Origin: Desulfatirhabdium butyrativorans DSM 18734
GTDB taxonomy: Bacteria > Desulfobacterota > Desulfobacteria > Desulfobacterales > Desulfatirhabdiaceae
Assembly: GCF_000429925.1 (NCBI RefSeq)
Contig: NZ_AUCU01000024.1
Location: 21,215-85,214, forward strand
DNA length: 64,000 nucleotides
Reading direction: 5' to 3'
Shown: positions 28,142 through 35,222 of the stretch, piece by piece
Layout of the letters: the number at the start of each line of letters is the position of its first letter
Numbering within the stretch: the stretch's first letter is position 1
The notes under the pieces: generated by a model
What the model was told of the DNA's origin: nothing
The model's input: only the letters and a program-made list of their open reading frames with translations
Database searches by the model: none
Made by a program: the position numbers and the translations under genes

Positions 28142-28810
28142 TCAACTCTTTCCCAGTTTTGACTGGCATTCGAGAAATACTTCATAGAACAATTGGTGAT
28201 CCGCCAATGAACGGTTGAATATTTTGGTAAATTCAGCAATGTTACGATCGTTGATGATGAGATTGACACTTTGATGGAATGCAGCCATGTCATCCATGGT
28301 TCGAAAGCGATCCGAAAGAAGGACCACAAACATTGCCCTGCGTGTCTCCATAGCCAAATTGCGTATGGTCTCCAAAACAGGGTGCGCTGCCGTTTGATTG
28401 CAATCGAAACGATCATTCACGATCACGACATTGAAGACATGAAAACGCATGCGCTTCAACGCCTCTTCACAATTTACAGGCATTACCGGATAATAGCCCA
28501 GTGCCATGAGCTCTGCACTCAGGCTTGATCGGATGTCGTCATCAGTTTCACAGATCATTGCGGTGCGCGCCCCTGGCGCAATATAATCGAAAGGTCTGTC
28601 TGCAGCATCATAGGAATCCTCATCCTCATGTGCTGCCATGTCTCTCGATGGTTCCGGTTGAGCCGCCGGACGTTGACGCCGGTCAATCTGAATACGATTC
28701 TTGCACTTGGGACAAGTCAATACAACAGCCTGGCTTTCGGGGAGCTTTTCTTCAGCAATGCGAAAGTGCGCCTGACATTGGGAGCAGATAATTTCCACGT
28801 TACACCTCAC
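28142..28810 (-). CDS. Zinc-ribbon protein with receiver-like domain
   Basis: 222 aa. The N-terminal MJ0042-type zinc ribbon has two CxxC pairs ('CSQCQAHF' and 'CPKCKNRI', residues about 10-40). After an acidic linker a response-regulator-like domain begins 'TAMICETDDDIRSSLSAEL'. The expected phospho-acceptor strand reads 'FNVVIVNDRFD', with Asn at the usual Asp position and Asp next to it, and the conserved Lys region reads 'LIINDRNIAEF'. It is thus probably a pseudo-receiver. The GTG start overlaps the upstream PilT-like stop (GTGA), so production is coupled to that ATPase. Confidence 0.75.
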   Translation of the reverse strand: MRCNVEIICSQCQAHFRIAEEKLPESQAVVLTCPKCKNRIQIDRRQRPAAQPEPSRDMAAHEDEDSYDAADRPFDYIAPGARTAMICETDDDIRSSLSAELMALGYYPVMPVNCEEALKRMRFHVFNVVIVNDRFDCNQTAAHPVLETIRNLAMETRRAMFVVLLSDRFRTMDDMAAFHQSVNLIINDRNIAEFTKIFNRSLADHQLFYEVFLECQSKLGKS

Positions 28811-29979
28811 CGTCCGAGCTTTTTCCCATATTGCATGTCTACTTCCAAATGATCGATATCGGTCGTGGCTTCTCCTCGACCTGCCTTGACCATATCCATT
28901 CCCCGGCCGACAATTCCTTTTCTGGACGCATAAGCCATCGCCGTTTCCTCTGTGATCAACCCTTTTTCATAGAGCCCGACAATATAATCGTCGAACGTTG
29001 TCCAGCCAAAAGCCTTTCCGGCCTGGATGATTTCATAGAACGTTTTCCCCTCCGATTCGCCATGCAGGATCGTATCCTTTACCCGAAGATTCGTTCCCAT
29101 AATTTCAAAAGCAGCCACTCGTCCCCCGCCGACTTTCGGCAAAAGCCTCTGGCAGACAATCCAGCGAACAGTGTCGGCCAGGCGAATGCGGATCTGGTTC
29201 TCTTCTTCCGTTGAAAACATGCCCAGGATGCGGTTGATCGTTTGGCCGGCATCCACGGTATGCAGCGTACTCAAGACGAGATGCCCGGTTTCTGCCGCAC
29301 CCAGACCGATTTCGACCGTTTCCCTGTCCCTCATTTCCCCTACCAGAATGACTTTGGGCGCCTGACGGAGTGCGGCCCGGATGCCGCTTGCGAACGTATC
29401 GAAATCCGCACCCATTTCCCGCTGGTTGAATGTCGCTTTTTTGTGGGGGTGCTGATATTCGACCGGATCTTCGAGCGTCACGATATGTACCGACTGGGTT
29501 TCGTTGATTTCGTTGAGTACAGCGGCAAGTGATGTGCTTTTGCCGCTGCCTGTGGCGCCGGTCACCAGAATGATCCCGTTCTTCTCCTTGGCCATTTTCA
29601 TGAAGGGGTCCGGAAGGTTCAATTGGGCGCAGGTCGGAATGCGGGTTTCCAGCTTTCGCAGTACAATGCTGTATTTTCGTCTCTGCGAAAACACATTCAC
29701 ACGAAAGCGGGCTTTCCCGGGGAGTTCATAGGAAAGATCGCACGACCCTTCCCGAAGCAGCGTTTCCGTCAGGCGGCGGTCCCGATTGATGAGATTCAGT
29801 GCGAAAATCTCTGTCTGAAAAGGTGTCAGGGATTCGAAATCGGGTGAGAGTTTTACAGGTGTCAATTGCCCGGAGCTTTCCACCTGAAAAGGCTTTCCCG
29901 CTGTGATGTTCAGGTCGGATACATTGGGATGGCTGCTCAGCATTCGCCCCAGGATATAATCGCATTCCGCTTTGCGCAT
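28807..29979 (-). CDS. PilT/PilU-like type IV pilus retraction ATPase (second copy)
   Basis: 390 aa, secretion ATPase of the PilT/GspE superfamily. Walker A is 'GATGSGKST', followed by the Asp box 'VHIVTLEDPVEYQH', Walker B-like 'VILVGEMRD' and the His box 'TGHLVLSTLHT'. The N-terminal PAS-like domain has 'SDLNITAGKPF'. It is divergent from the copy immediately upstream (for example 'ALRQAPKVILVGE' against 'ALREDPDIILVGE'), so it is an accessory PilU- or PilT2-type ATPase. No pilin or PilB gene lies in the window. Confidence 0.88.
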   Translation of the reverse strand: MRKAECDYILGRMLSSHPNVSDLNITAGKPFQVESSGQLTPVKLSPDFESLTPFQTEIFALNLINRDRRLTETLLREGSCDLSYELPGKARFRVNVFSQRRKYSIVLRKLETRIPTCAQLNLPDPFMKMAKEKNGIILVTGATGSGKSTSLAAVLNEINETQSVHIVTLEDPVEYQHPHKKATFNQREMGADFDTFASGIRAALRQAPKVILVGEMRDRETVEIGLGAAETGHLVLSTLHTVDAGQTINRILGMFSTEEENQIRIRLADTVRWIVCQRLLPKVGGGRVAAFEIMGTNLRVKDTILHGESEGKTFYEIIQAGKAFGWTTFDDYIVGLYEKGLITEETAMAYASRKGIVGRGMDMVKAGRGEATTDIDHLEVDMQYGKKLGR

Positions 29980-30022
29980 GTTGTGACCCTCCGGCGTATC
30001 TTCGTCATCAATCGGATTGTGA

Positions 30023-31105
30023 TCAGGCTTCGGTGAAATCCGTTGGTGGTGTCTTGAGCAACGGTTTGAATTTGTTCTTGTCGTTCGCTTTTGCGTAGGC
30101 TTCTTCCGGAGAAATCATGCCCTTGTTCAGCAAATCCATGATGGCGTCATCCAGAAGCTGCATGCCGTAACGTTTCCCGACTTGGATCGATGATGGAATC
30201 TGGAATGTCTTGGCTTCCCGGATGAGGTTGCGGATTGCAGGCGTTGCAATCATGATTTCAAGCGCTGCGCATCTGCCCTTCTTGTCAATCCGTTTGAAGA
30301 GCACCTGGGCGATGACGGCGCGAAGCCCATCGGCCAGAGTGGATCGGACCTGTTCCTGCTGGTTGGCCGGGAATACCTCGATGACCCGGTCCACCGTTTT
30401 GGCCGCGCTGGAAGTATGCAGCGTCCCAAATACGAGATGGCCTGTAGATGCCGCTTCAATGGCCAGAGAAATGGTTTCCAGATCGCGCATTTCGCCAACC
30501 AGAATGATATCCGGGTCTTCGCGCAGGGCGCCTCGAAGTGCTGCGCTGAACGATTTGGTATGCAGACCGATCTCCCGGTGGTTGACGATGCAGCCTTGGC
30601 TTTGGTGAACGAATTCGATGGGGTCTTCGACGGTGATGATATGATCCTTGCGGTTCTTGTTTGCATAATCGATGATGGCGGCAAGCGTTGTGGATTTACC
30701 GCTTCCGGTAGGTCCGGTGACGAGAACGAGTCCTCTGGGCAAAAGCGCGAGCTTGGGAATGACGGCAGGCAGACCCAATTGTTCCGCTGTCAGAATATTG
30801 CTGGGGATTTCCCGGAAAACGGCGGCAATTCCGTATTTCTGCAGGAAAAAGTTGGCCCTGTATCTGGCGAGGCCCGGTATTTCATAAGCGAAATCCACAT
30901 CCCCGGTTTCCTCGAAAACCTTGACCTTGTCCTCCGGTGCGATTTCATAGAGCATGGCCTTGAGGCTGTCGTTATCCAGGACCTTGTACTTGATTCTTTC
31001 CATCTCGCCACGAATCCGGATGGCTGGCGGCTGGCCGGATACCATGTGCAGGTCCGAGCCTCCCTGATCGTGAAGCAGTTTGAAAAACGCGTCGATTTTG
31101 GCCAT
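30023..31105 (-). CDS. pilT: Type IV pilus retraction ATPase PilT
   Basis: 360 aa from the ATG at 31105, which has AGGAAAGCCC upstream. Typical PilT features: 'SDLHMVSGQPPAIRIRGEM', Walker A 'GPTGSGKSTT', Asp box 'ITVEDPIEFVH', Walker B region 'PDIILVGEMRDLETI', His box 'TGHLVFGTLHT', and the C-terminal 'GMQLLDDAIMDLLNKG' as in the AIRNLIRE-containing PilT clade ('AIRNLIREAKTFQIPS'). It powers pilus disassembly and twitching motility at the inner-membrane base. It lies 43 bp before the PilT-like gene and is preceded by divIVA and yggT on the same strand. Confidence 0.93.
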   Translation of the reverse strand: MAKIDAFFKLLHDQGGSDLHMVSGQPPAIRIRGEMERIKYKVLDNDSLKAMLYEIAPEDKVKVFEETGDVDFAYEIPGLARYRANFFLQKYGIAAVFREIPSNILTAEQLGLPAVIPKLALLPRGLVLVTGPTGSGKSTTLAAIIDYANKNRKDHIITVEDPIEFVHQSQGCIVNHREIGLHTKSFSAALRGALREDPDIILVGEMRDLETISLAIEAASTGHLVFGTLHTSSAAKTVDRVIEVFPANQQEQVRSTLADGLRAVIAQVLFKRIDKKGRCAALEIMIATPAIRNLIREAKTFQIPSSIQVGKRYGMQLLDDAIMDLLNKGMISPEEAYAKANDKNKFKPLLKTPPTDFTEA

Positions 31106-31159
31106 GGGCTTCCTTTCCTGTTTCAGGCGATTCTTGGCTGTTTTCCCCCTTACTCCGGC

Positions 31160-31192
31160 CCTCTCCCACACCCCTTCGGGGAGAAGGAGAGG
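31160..31192. repeat. Short hairpin upstream of pilT
   Basis: Arms CCTCTCC and GGAGAGG enclose a second small stem CCCC-TTCG-GGG(G) at 31171-31181. The design resembles the common 'CCTCTCC...GGAGAGG' dispersed repeats of many proteobacteria. It lies between divIVA and pilT (minus strand), 55 bp before the pilT start. Confidence 0.5.
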
Positions 31193-31347
31193 ATGGCTTC
31201 CTCCGGAATGACGCAGAAAGGTTGTTCAAGTTGGTTCGGGGAAATCGTGTCGGGTTTCAGGTTGCGGCGAGAACCGGTTCACGTCGGCTCATCCTGGATG
31301 AGGACGATGTTTTCACCGGGAACATGGACGAAAAAACCGGGTAGTGG

Positions 31348-31947
31348 TCATGCTCCCGTTGTGTCGGATGATTCGTCTGGCTGAATACCCAAATCTGCTG
31401 AACTTTCGGCAGCCTTTCCGGGGAAAGTCTCCCCTTCATAGATGGCGATACGTCTCAGTTTTTCGTATTCGGTTTCCACCCGCTTGTTCTGCATGGCTTC
31501 CATGTCGAGAAGCTTCAAATGCGATTCGATGATTGCCCGAATCTGGGCTTCAATCTGCATCCGCTGGGTTTTCAAGCGGATGATATCTTCATGTACCTGG
31601 GCCATCCGGTTGTATGCTCGGGTTACGATGGCCTCCGCCTTTTGTTCGGCTTCTGAAAGAATGGATTCGGCAACCCGCTTTGCGTTGGCGTTCAATTGAT
31701 CGAGTTCAACCTTCGCCGTTTCATACTTGCCACGATAAGCCGACGACTGTTCGGTCAGGGTTTCGTTTTGGCTTTTCAGTTCCCGGTTCTCCTCCCGGAG
31801 CTTTTCGATGTCCTTGTAGAGCACATCGAGGGTCTGGGCGATCCGGTCGAGAAATGTATCGACCTCCCGGATATCGAAACCACGAAAGCGCACACTGAAC
31901 TGGTGTTGTTGAATATCGAGCGGTGTGATGTTCAGGTAGTCTCGCAC
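31348..31947 (-). CDS. DivIVA-domain protein
   Basis: 199 aa cytoplasmic coiled-coil protein. The N-terminal DivIVA signature is 'ITPLDIQQHQFSVRFRGFDIREVDTFLDRI', which I shorten here to 'FSVRFRGFDIREVDTFLD'; DivIVA proteins of this type bind curved membrane and organise the pole or septum. A long coiled coil follows (about residues 40-165). It begins 10 bp after yggT, the usual partner in this order. The reading frame stays open for 22 codons after its TGA, but I treat the TGA as the true end. Pairing with pilT in one operon hints at polar positioning of pili. Confidence 0.85.
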   Translation of the reverse strand: MRDYLNITPLDIQQHQFSVRFRGFDIREVDTFLDRIAQTLDVLYKDIEKLREENRELKSQNETLTEQSSAYRGKYETAKVELDQLNANAKRVAESILSEAEQKAEAIVTRAYNRMAQVHEDIIRLKTQRMQIEAQIRAIIESHLKLLDMEAMQNKRVETEYEKLRRIAIYEGETFPGKAAESSADLGIQPDESSDTTGA

Positions 31948-31957
31948 GTAGAGTCCC

Positions 31958-32260
31958 CTATCTCAGAAAAGTGAAGGCCAGCCGGTGCAGGGTATTGACC
32001 ACGAAATTCTGAAGAAAAATGATGGCCAAAAATACGACGATCGGCGAAAAATCGATTCCGCCGAAATGAATGGGCAGCATGGAGCGGATACGTCCCAAAA
32101 CCGGCTCGGTGACGGAATGGATGAAACGGACGATCGGGTTGAATGGGTCTGGATTGACCCAGGAGAGGATTGCCCTGGCAACGACGATCCACAGATAGAT
32201 GTTCAAGACCACATCGAGCACCTTGGCGCATGCTTCCAACAAATATCCAATGGTAAACAT
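31958..32260 (-). CDS. YggT family membrane protein
   Basis: 100 aa from the ATG at 32260, with AAAGGTACGCC upstream. Two membrane segments (about residues 8-35 and 70-95) flank 'WVNPDPFNPIVRFIHSVTEPVLGRIR', i.e. the YggT family pattern 'NPDPFNPIVRFIHSVTEPVL'. In many bacteria yggT sits next to divIVA/sepF cell-division genes; the biochemical role is unclear. It is the first gene of the minus-strand operon running to 27968. Confidence 0.88.
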   Translation of the reverse strand: MFTIGYLLEACAKVLDVVLNIYLWIVVARAILSWVNPDPFNPIVRFIHSVTEPVLGRIRSMLPIHFGGIDFSPIVVFLAIIFLQNFVVNTLHRLAFTFLR

Positions 32261-32384
32261 ACTGGCGTACCTTTCTGGTGGGGAGGGATAGAATTGTCTA
32301 ACCGGAAACCTCATCCGACATTTGCCGCTTCATGCCCGATTGGAAGCCAGGTTCCCGTTCAGAAAACGAGTCGTTGCAACCATA

Positions 32385-32695
32385 GCGCCTGAACGAAAAA
32401 CCCGTTTTGGGTACAACCTGAGGCGGAGAGCAGGCTGTTTTGCGATGCAGCGGGAACTTGTCTGAAGCCGCCTGAGATCACGCCAAAGGCGTGATTGGGC
32501 CGGGCGTTCTCCAGGAGAAATCACGATATAAACCCCTCATTCATTGGATTCGGCTTTTCTGGATGAATCCGGACCCGCCCGGCCCTTACGATATCGGGCG
32601 GCTGTCCTGTGTTCCGCAGGATTTCACGCTGTATCGCAAAATTGCCTGCCCGCAGGCGGCGCGCTGCTCCGAATAAGTGTTTTCCGTTCAGGCAC
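32385..32695. repeat. Palindromic element copy e (311 bp, expanded core)
   Basis: Ends are GCGCCTGAACGAAAAACCCG and TTTTCCGTTCAGGCAC. The outer parts match copy b, but about 185 bp of extra core is present. The core has nested pairings: AGCCGCC (32466-32472) with GGCGGCT (32597-32603), GGGCCGGGCG (32497-32506) with CGCCCGGCCC (32576-32585), and a tight hairpin ATCACGCC-AAA-GGCGTGAT (32477-32495). The whole element could fold into a branched RNA or DNA cruciform. Confidence 0.82.
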
Positions 32696-32953
32696 TACCA
32701 TAAGGCAGGCACAGAGAGCCTTACGGGAAATTCGATCATTTTCTTAGATTTAGGCCAATCGGTTCGACAAGTCAATATCTTCAGAACATTCTATCGCAAT
32801 TCGGTTGACGGGGGAGACATGCGTTATTGGAAACACATGGAAACCTTTTGCGATCCTGAAGCATCTGTGATACCTAAAGCACATGGAATGAATCGATTCT
32901 CCAATCGTTCATTTATGGAATCACCGAAAACGCTTCGCGGCCCAACCCGATGC

Positions 32954-33034
32954 GTTCCTGAACGGGAACCCGATTTTTCCCCGATCTGCCCGCGGGCCAT
33001 GCGCCGCTCTGACTGGAGGTTTTCATTCAGGCAC
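32954..33034. repeat. Palindromic element copy f (81 bp)
   Basis: Ends GTTCCTGAACGGGAACCCG and GGTTTTCATTCAGGCAC with an interior CTGCCCGCGGGCCATGCGCCGCTC. It ends 20 bp before the TPR gene start, so the stem would lie in the 5' leader of that mRNA. Confidence 0.78.
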
Positions 33035-33054
33035 AACTCAAATCAGGAAAGTTT

Positions 33055-33666
33055 ATGAAACAGGCAACTTCCTCAAAGAACATCGTTGCGGGCAAGCCTC
33101 TGGTGAAGCAGAGCACGCTCGTCTGGGTGGGTATCCTCATGTTTGTCGCCGGATTTTTTTCGGGTGTTTTGCTGGCCGTTTACAAAACTTCCTCGGGCAC
33201 CAGCATGCCTGTTGCCTCCAAAATGCCCATTCCGCAGCAGTCCAATGAAAACATTGCCGCTCTTGAAGCGGAAGCGGCGAAGAATCCCGGCAATGCAGAA
33301 GGCTGGATCCAGTTGGGCAATGCCAGCTTCGATGCGGATATGCCCGAAAAAGCCATCATGGCCTATGAAAAGGGGCTGGCGATTGCGCCGGATAATGCCA
33401 ATGTCTGGACCGATCTCGGAGTGATGTATCGCCGGATTGGTCAGTTCGACAAAGCCATTGCGGCCTTCGACAAAGCATCCGGTATCGATCCGAAACATGA
33501 GCCTTCGCTGTTCAACAAGGGTATTGTGCTCATGCACGACAAAAACGATGTGGCAGGCGCCATTCAGGTATGGGAAAAACTTCTGGCCATCAACCCACTG
33601 GCCACGGCCCCCGGCGGAAAATCGATCGATGAGCTCGTCAAGTTGCTCAAGAAAAGCAAAGGATGA
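33055..33666 (+). CDS. Membrane-anchored TPR protein
   Basis: 203 aa. One membrane segment (about residues 22-43, 'LVWVGILMFVAGFFSGVLLA') is followed by at least three tetratricopeptide repeats: 'AEGWIQLGNASFDADMPEKA', 'ANVWTDLGVMYRRIGQFDKA' and 'PSLFNKGIVLMHDKNDVAGA'. The layout resembles the NrfG/CcmH-like TPR proteins of deltaproteobacteria. It is a likely periplasmic scaffold; its partner is not identified. The stop overlaps the rsmA start (ATGATG). Confidence 0.83.
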   Translation: MKQATSSKNIVAGKPLVKQSTLVWVGILMFVAGFFSGVLLAVYKTSSGTSMPVASKMPIPQQSNENIAALEAEAAKNPGNAEGWIQLGNASFDADMPEKAIMAYEKGLAIAPDNANVWTDLGVMYRRIGQFDKAIAAFDKASGIDPKHEPSLFNKGIVLMHDKNDVAGAIQVWEKLLAINPLATAPGGKSIDELVKLLKKSKG

Positions 33667-34562
33667 TGGCACCCAACGCCTGCATGGTATCTCCGCAAGC
33701 CTGGTTCCGATCCAAAGGGTTGCACGCCAGAAAATCGCTCGGCCAGAACTTTTTGCAGGATGCTGCCGTTGCTCAAGCCATTGTCGATCGCAGTGGTGTC
33801 GGCGCTGAAGATATCGTTTTGGAGATTGGTCCCGGGCTGGGTGCTTTGAGCTTTCCCATTGCCCGGAGGGTCAAACGATTGGTCGTTGTCGAAAAGGACC
33901 CCGAGCTTGCGGCATGGCTGACGACCGAAATCGCGGAAAAGAATTTTCAGAACATTACTCTTCATGCGGCCGATATTCTACAACTTGATTGGATGGCGAT
34001 TTTCGATGAGATGCTTCGGGATGCAGAAGGGTATCGGCTTGTGATCTTCGGGAATTTACCCTACAATATCTCCTCTCAAATCGTTGTGCGGCTTGTCGAG
34101 CATCGGCATCGTATCGAACGGGCCGTCCTCATGTTTCAAAAAGAGCTTGCCGAAAGGCTTCGGGCAGAGCCGGGCGGTCGGGATTACGGAAGGCTGACGG
34201 TGTTGCTGCGCTTTTGCGCGCACATTACCACCCTTGTCAATGTCGGCGCCCGAAGTTTTTATCCCAAACCCAAGGTCGATTCGGAAGTCATCGAAATCCG
34301 TTTTCCAAAACCCGAGCCTTTTCCGGTGCCCGATGAGGCGGCCCTGATCCGGGTCGTTCGCGCGGCATTCGGAAACCGGCGGAAAACCCTGAAAAACAGC
34401 CTGATGGCAGGTCTTCCCGGAGTACGGACGGAAGACATTGCCCATATCCTGCGGACGATCGGGATCGATCCGGTACGGCGAGCAGAAACACTTGATATTG
34501 AAGATTTTATCCGATTGAGTTTGGCCATTTCCGCAAGAGAGATCATGACCACGGAGCGATAA
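33663..34562 (+). CDS. rsmA: 16S rRNA (adenine1518-N6/adenine1519-N6)-dimethyltransferase
   Basis: 299 aa, KsgA/RsmA. It dimethylates two adenines in the 3' hairpin of 16S rRNA during late 30S assembly. Family motifs: 'ARKSLGQNFLQD' at the N-terminus, SAM motif I 'VLEIGPGLGALS', acidic 'VVEKDPELAAWL', motif IV 'FGNLPYNISS', and the C-terminal helical domain with 'AFGNRRKTLKNSL'. The ATG at 33663 overlaps the TPR stop; further ATGs nearby (33666 and 33684) are possible starts. Confidence 0.95.
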   Translation: MMAPNACMVSPQAWFRSKGLHARKSLGQNFLQDAAVAQAIVDRSGVGAEDIVLEIGPGLGALSFPIARRVKRLVVVEKDPELAAWLTTEIAEKNFQNITLHAADILQLDWMAIFDEMLRDAEGYRLVIFGNLPYNISSQIVVRLVEHRHRIERAVLMFQKELAERLRAEPGGRDYGRLTVLLRFCAHITTLVNVGARSFYPKPKVDSEVIEIRFPKPEPFPVPDEAALIRVVRAAFGNRRKTLKNSLMAGLPGVRTEDIAHILRTIGIDPVRRAETLDIEDFIRLSLAISAREIMTTER

Positions 34563-34571
34563 CCATATCCC

Positions 34572-35195
34572 ATGTTCATTACGTTTGAAGGCATCGAAGG
34601 GTCGGGAAAATCCACCCAGGCCAAGCGCCTTGCCGGTTACTTCCAACAGCGCGGCTTTGGCTGTGTGTTGACACGGGAGCCCGGCGCAACGCCGATCGGC
34701 GCAAAAATCCGATCCGTTCTCCTCGACCCCGATTCCCGGGGTCTTGTCCCGGATGCGGAGCTTCTGCTCTACCTGGCCGATCGGGTGCAGCATCAGCAAA
34801 CACTCATTCTGCCGGCACTCGCGCGCGGGGAACATGTGATTTCGGATCGCTATGCGGATGCCACGCTGGTTTATCAGGGATATGCCAGAGGCATCGATCC
34901 TTCCAGAATTCTGGAACTGCATCGATCCTTTTGCCAAGGACTCGATCCGAATCTGACATTTCTGCTCGATCTGCCGGTGGAAGCCGGTCTTGAACGAGCT
35001 ATCGGCGCCCTGCAACAGGGAGATCGGGAGCAGAGAGAAAGCCGATTCGAGCTGGAGCATCTGGATTTTCACCGCAGGGTCCGAAGCGGATATCTGATGC
35101 TGGCCAAAACCCATCCGGAACGATTCCGCATCATCGATGCAAGGCCCTCACCCGAGGACATCCATCGGATCATCCTTTCCCACATTGCCTTGTGA
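34572..35195 (+). CDS. tmk: Thymidylate kinase
   Basis: 207 aa. It phosphorylates dTMP to dTDP with ATP. P-loop 'FEGIEGSGKSTQAKRL', the dTMP-binding 'TREPG', the DRX-type motif 'SDRYADATLVYQGYARG' and the lid region 'RESRFELEHLDFHRRV' are all present, and the length is normal. It starts 9 bp after rsmA and is followed 27 bp later by the cysteine synthase fusion. Confidence 0.95.
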   Translation: MFITFEGIEGSGKSTQAKRLAGYFQQRGFGCVLTREPGATPIGAKIRSVLLDPDSRGLVPDAELLLYLADRVQHQQTLILPALARGEHVISDRYADATLVYQGYARGIDPSRILELHRSFCQGLDPNLTFLLDLPVEAGLERAIGALQQGDREQRESRFELEHLDFHRRVRSGYLMLAKTHPERFRIIDARPSPEDIHRIILSHIAL

Positions 35196-35222
35196 CCGAA
35201 AACAGAAGCGACGACGACCACC

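Larger units (their letters stand above)
32261..33054. other. 794-bp gene-free region between divergent yggT and TPR genes
   Basis: Holds palindromic elements e (32385-32695) and f (32954-33034) and a stray right-arm fragment (GGTTCCCGTTCAG, 32350-32362). The stretch 32696-32953 is AT-richer and probably carries the plus-strand promoter region, but no clear -35/-10 pair stands out. An open frame at 32819-33058 with GGGGGAG ahead of it is recorded under rejected items. Confidence 0.6.

Noticed and set aside
31279..31347. 22-codon in-frame extension after the DivIVA stop ('PGFFVHVPGENIVLIQDEPT')
   Set aside because: The extension looks protein-like, but there is no readthrough signal or selenocysteine context that I can support, and DivIVA tails vary; most likely a chance or decayed tail.
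32819..33058. 79-aa open frame with a GGGGGAG sequence just ahead of its ATG
   Set aside because: It reads straight through palindromic element f and ends in the next gene's start; composition (many Arg, Pro, Ser) is unlike its neighbours.
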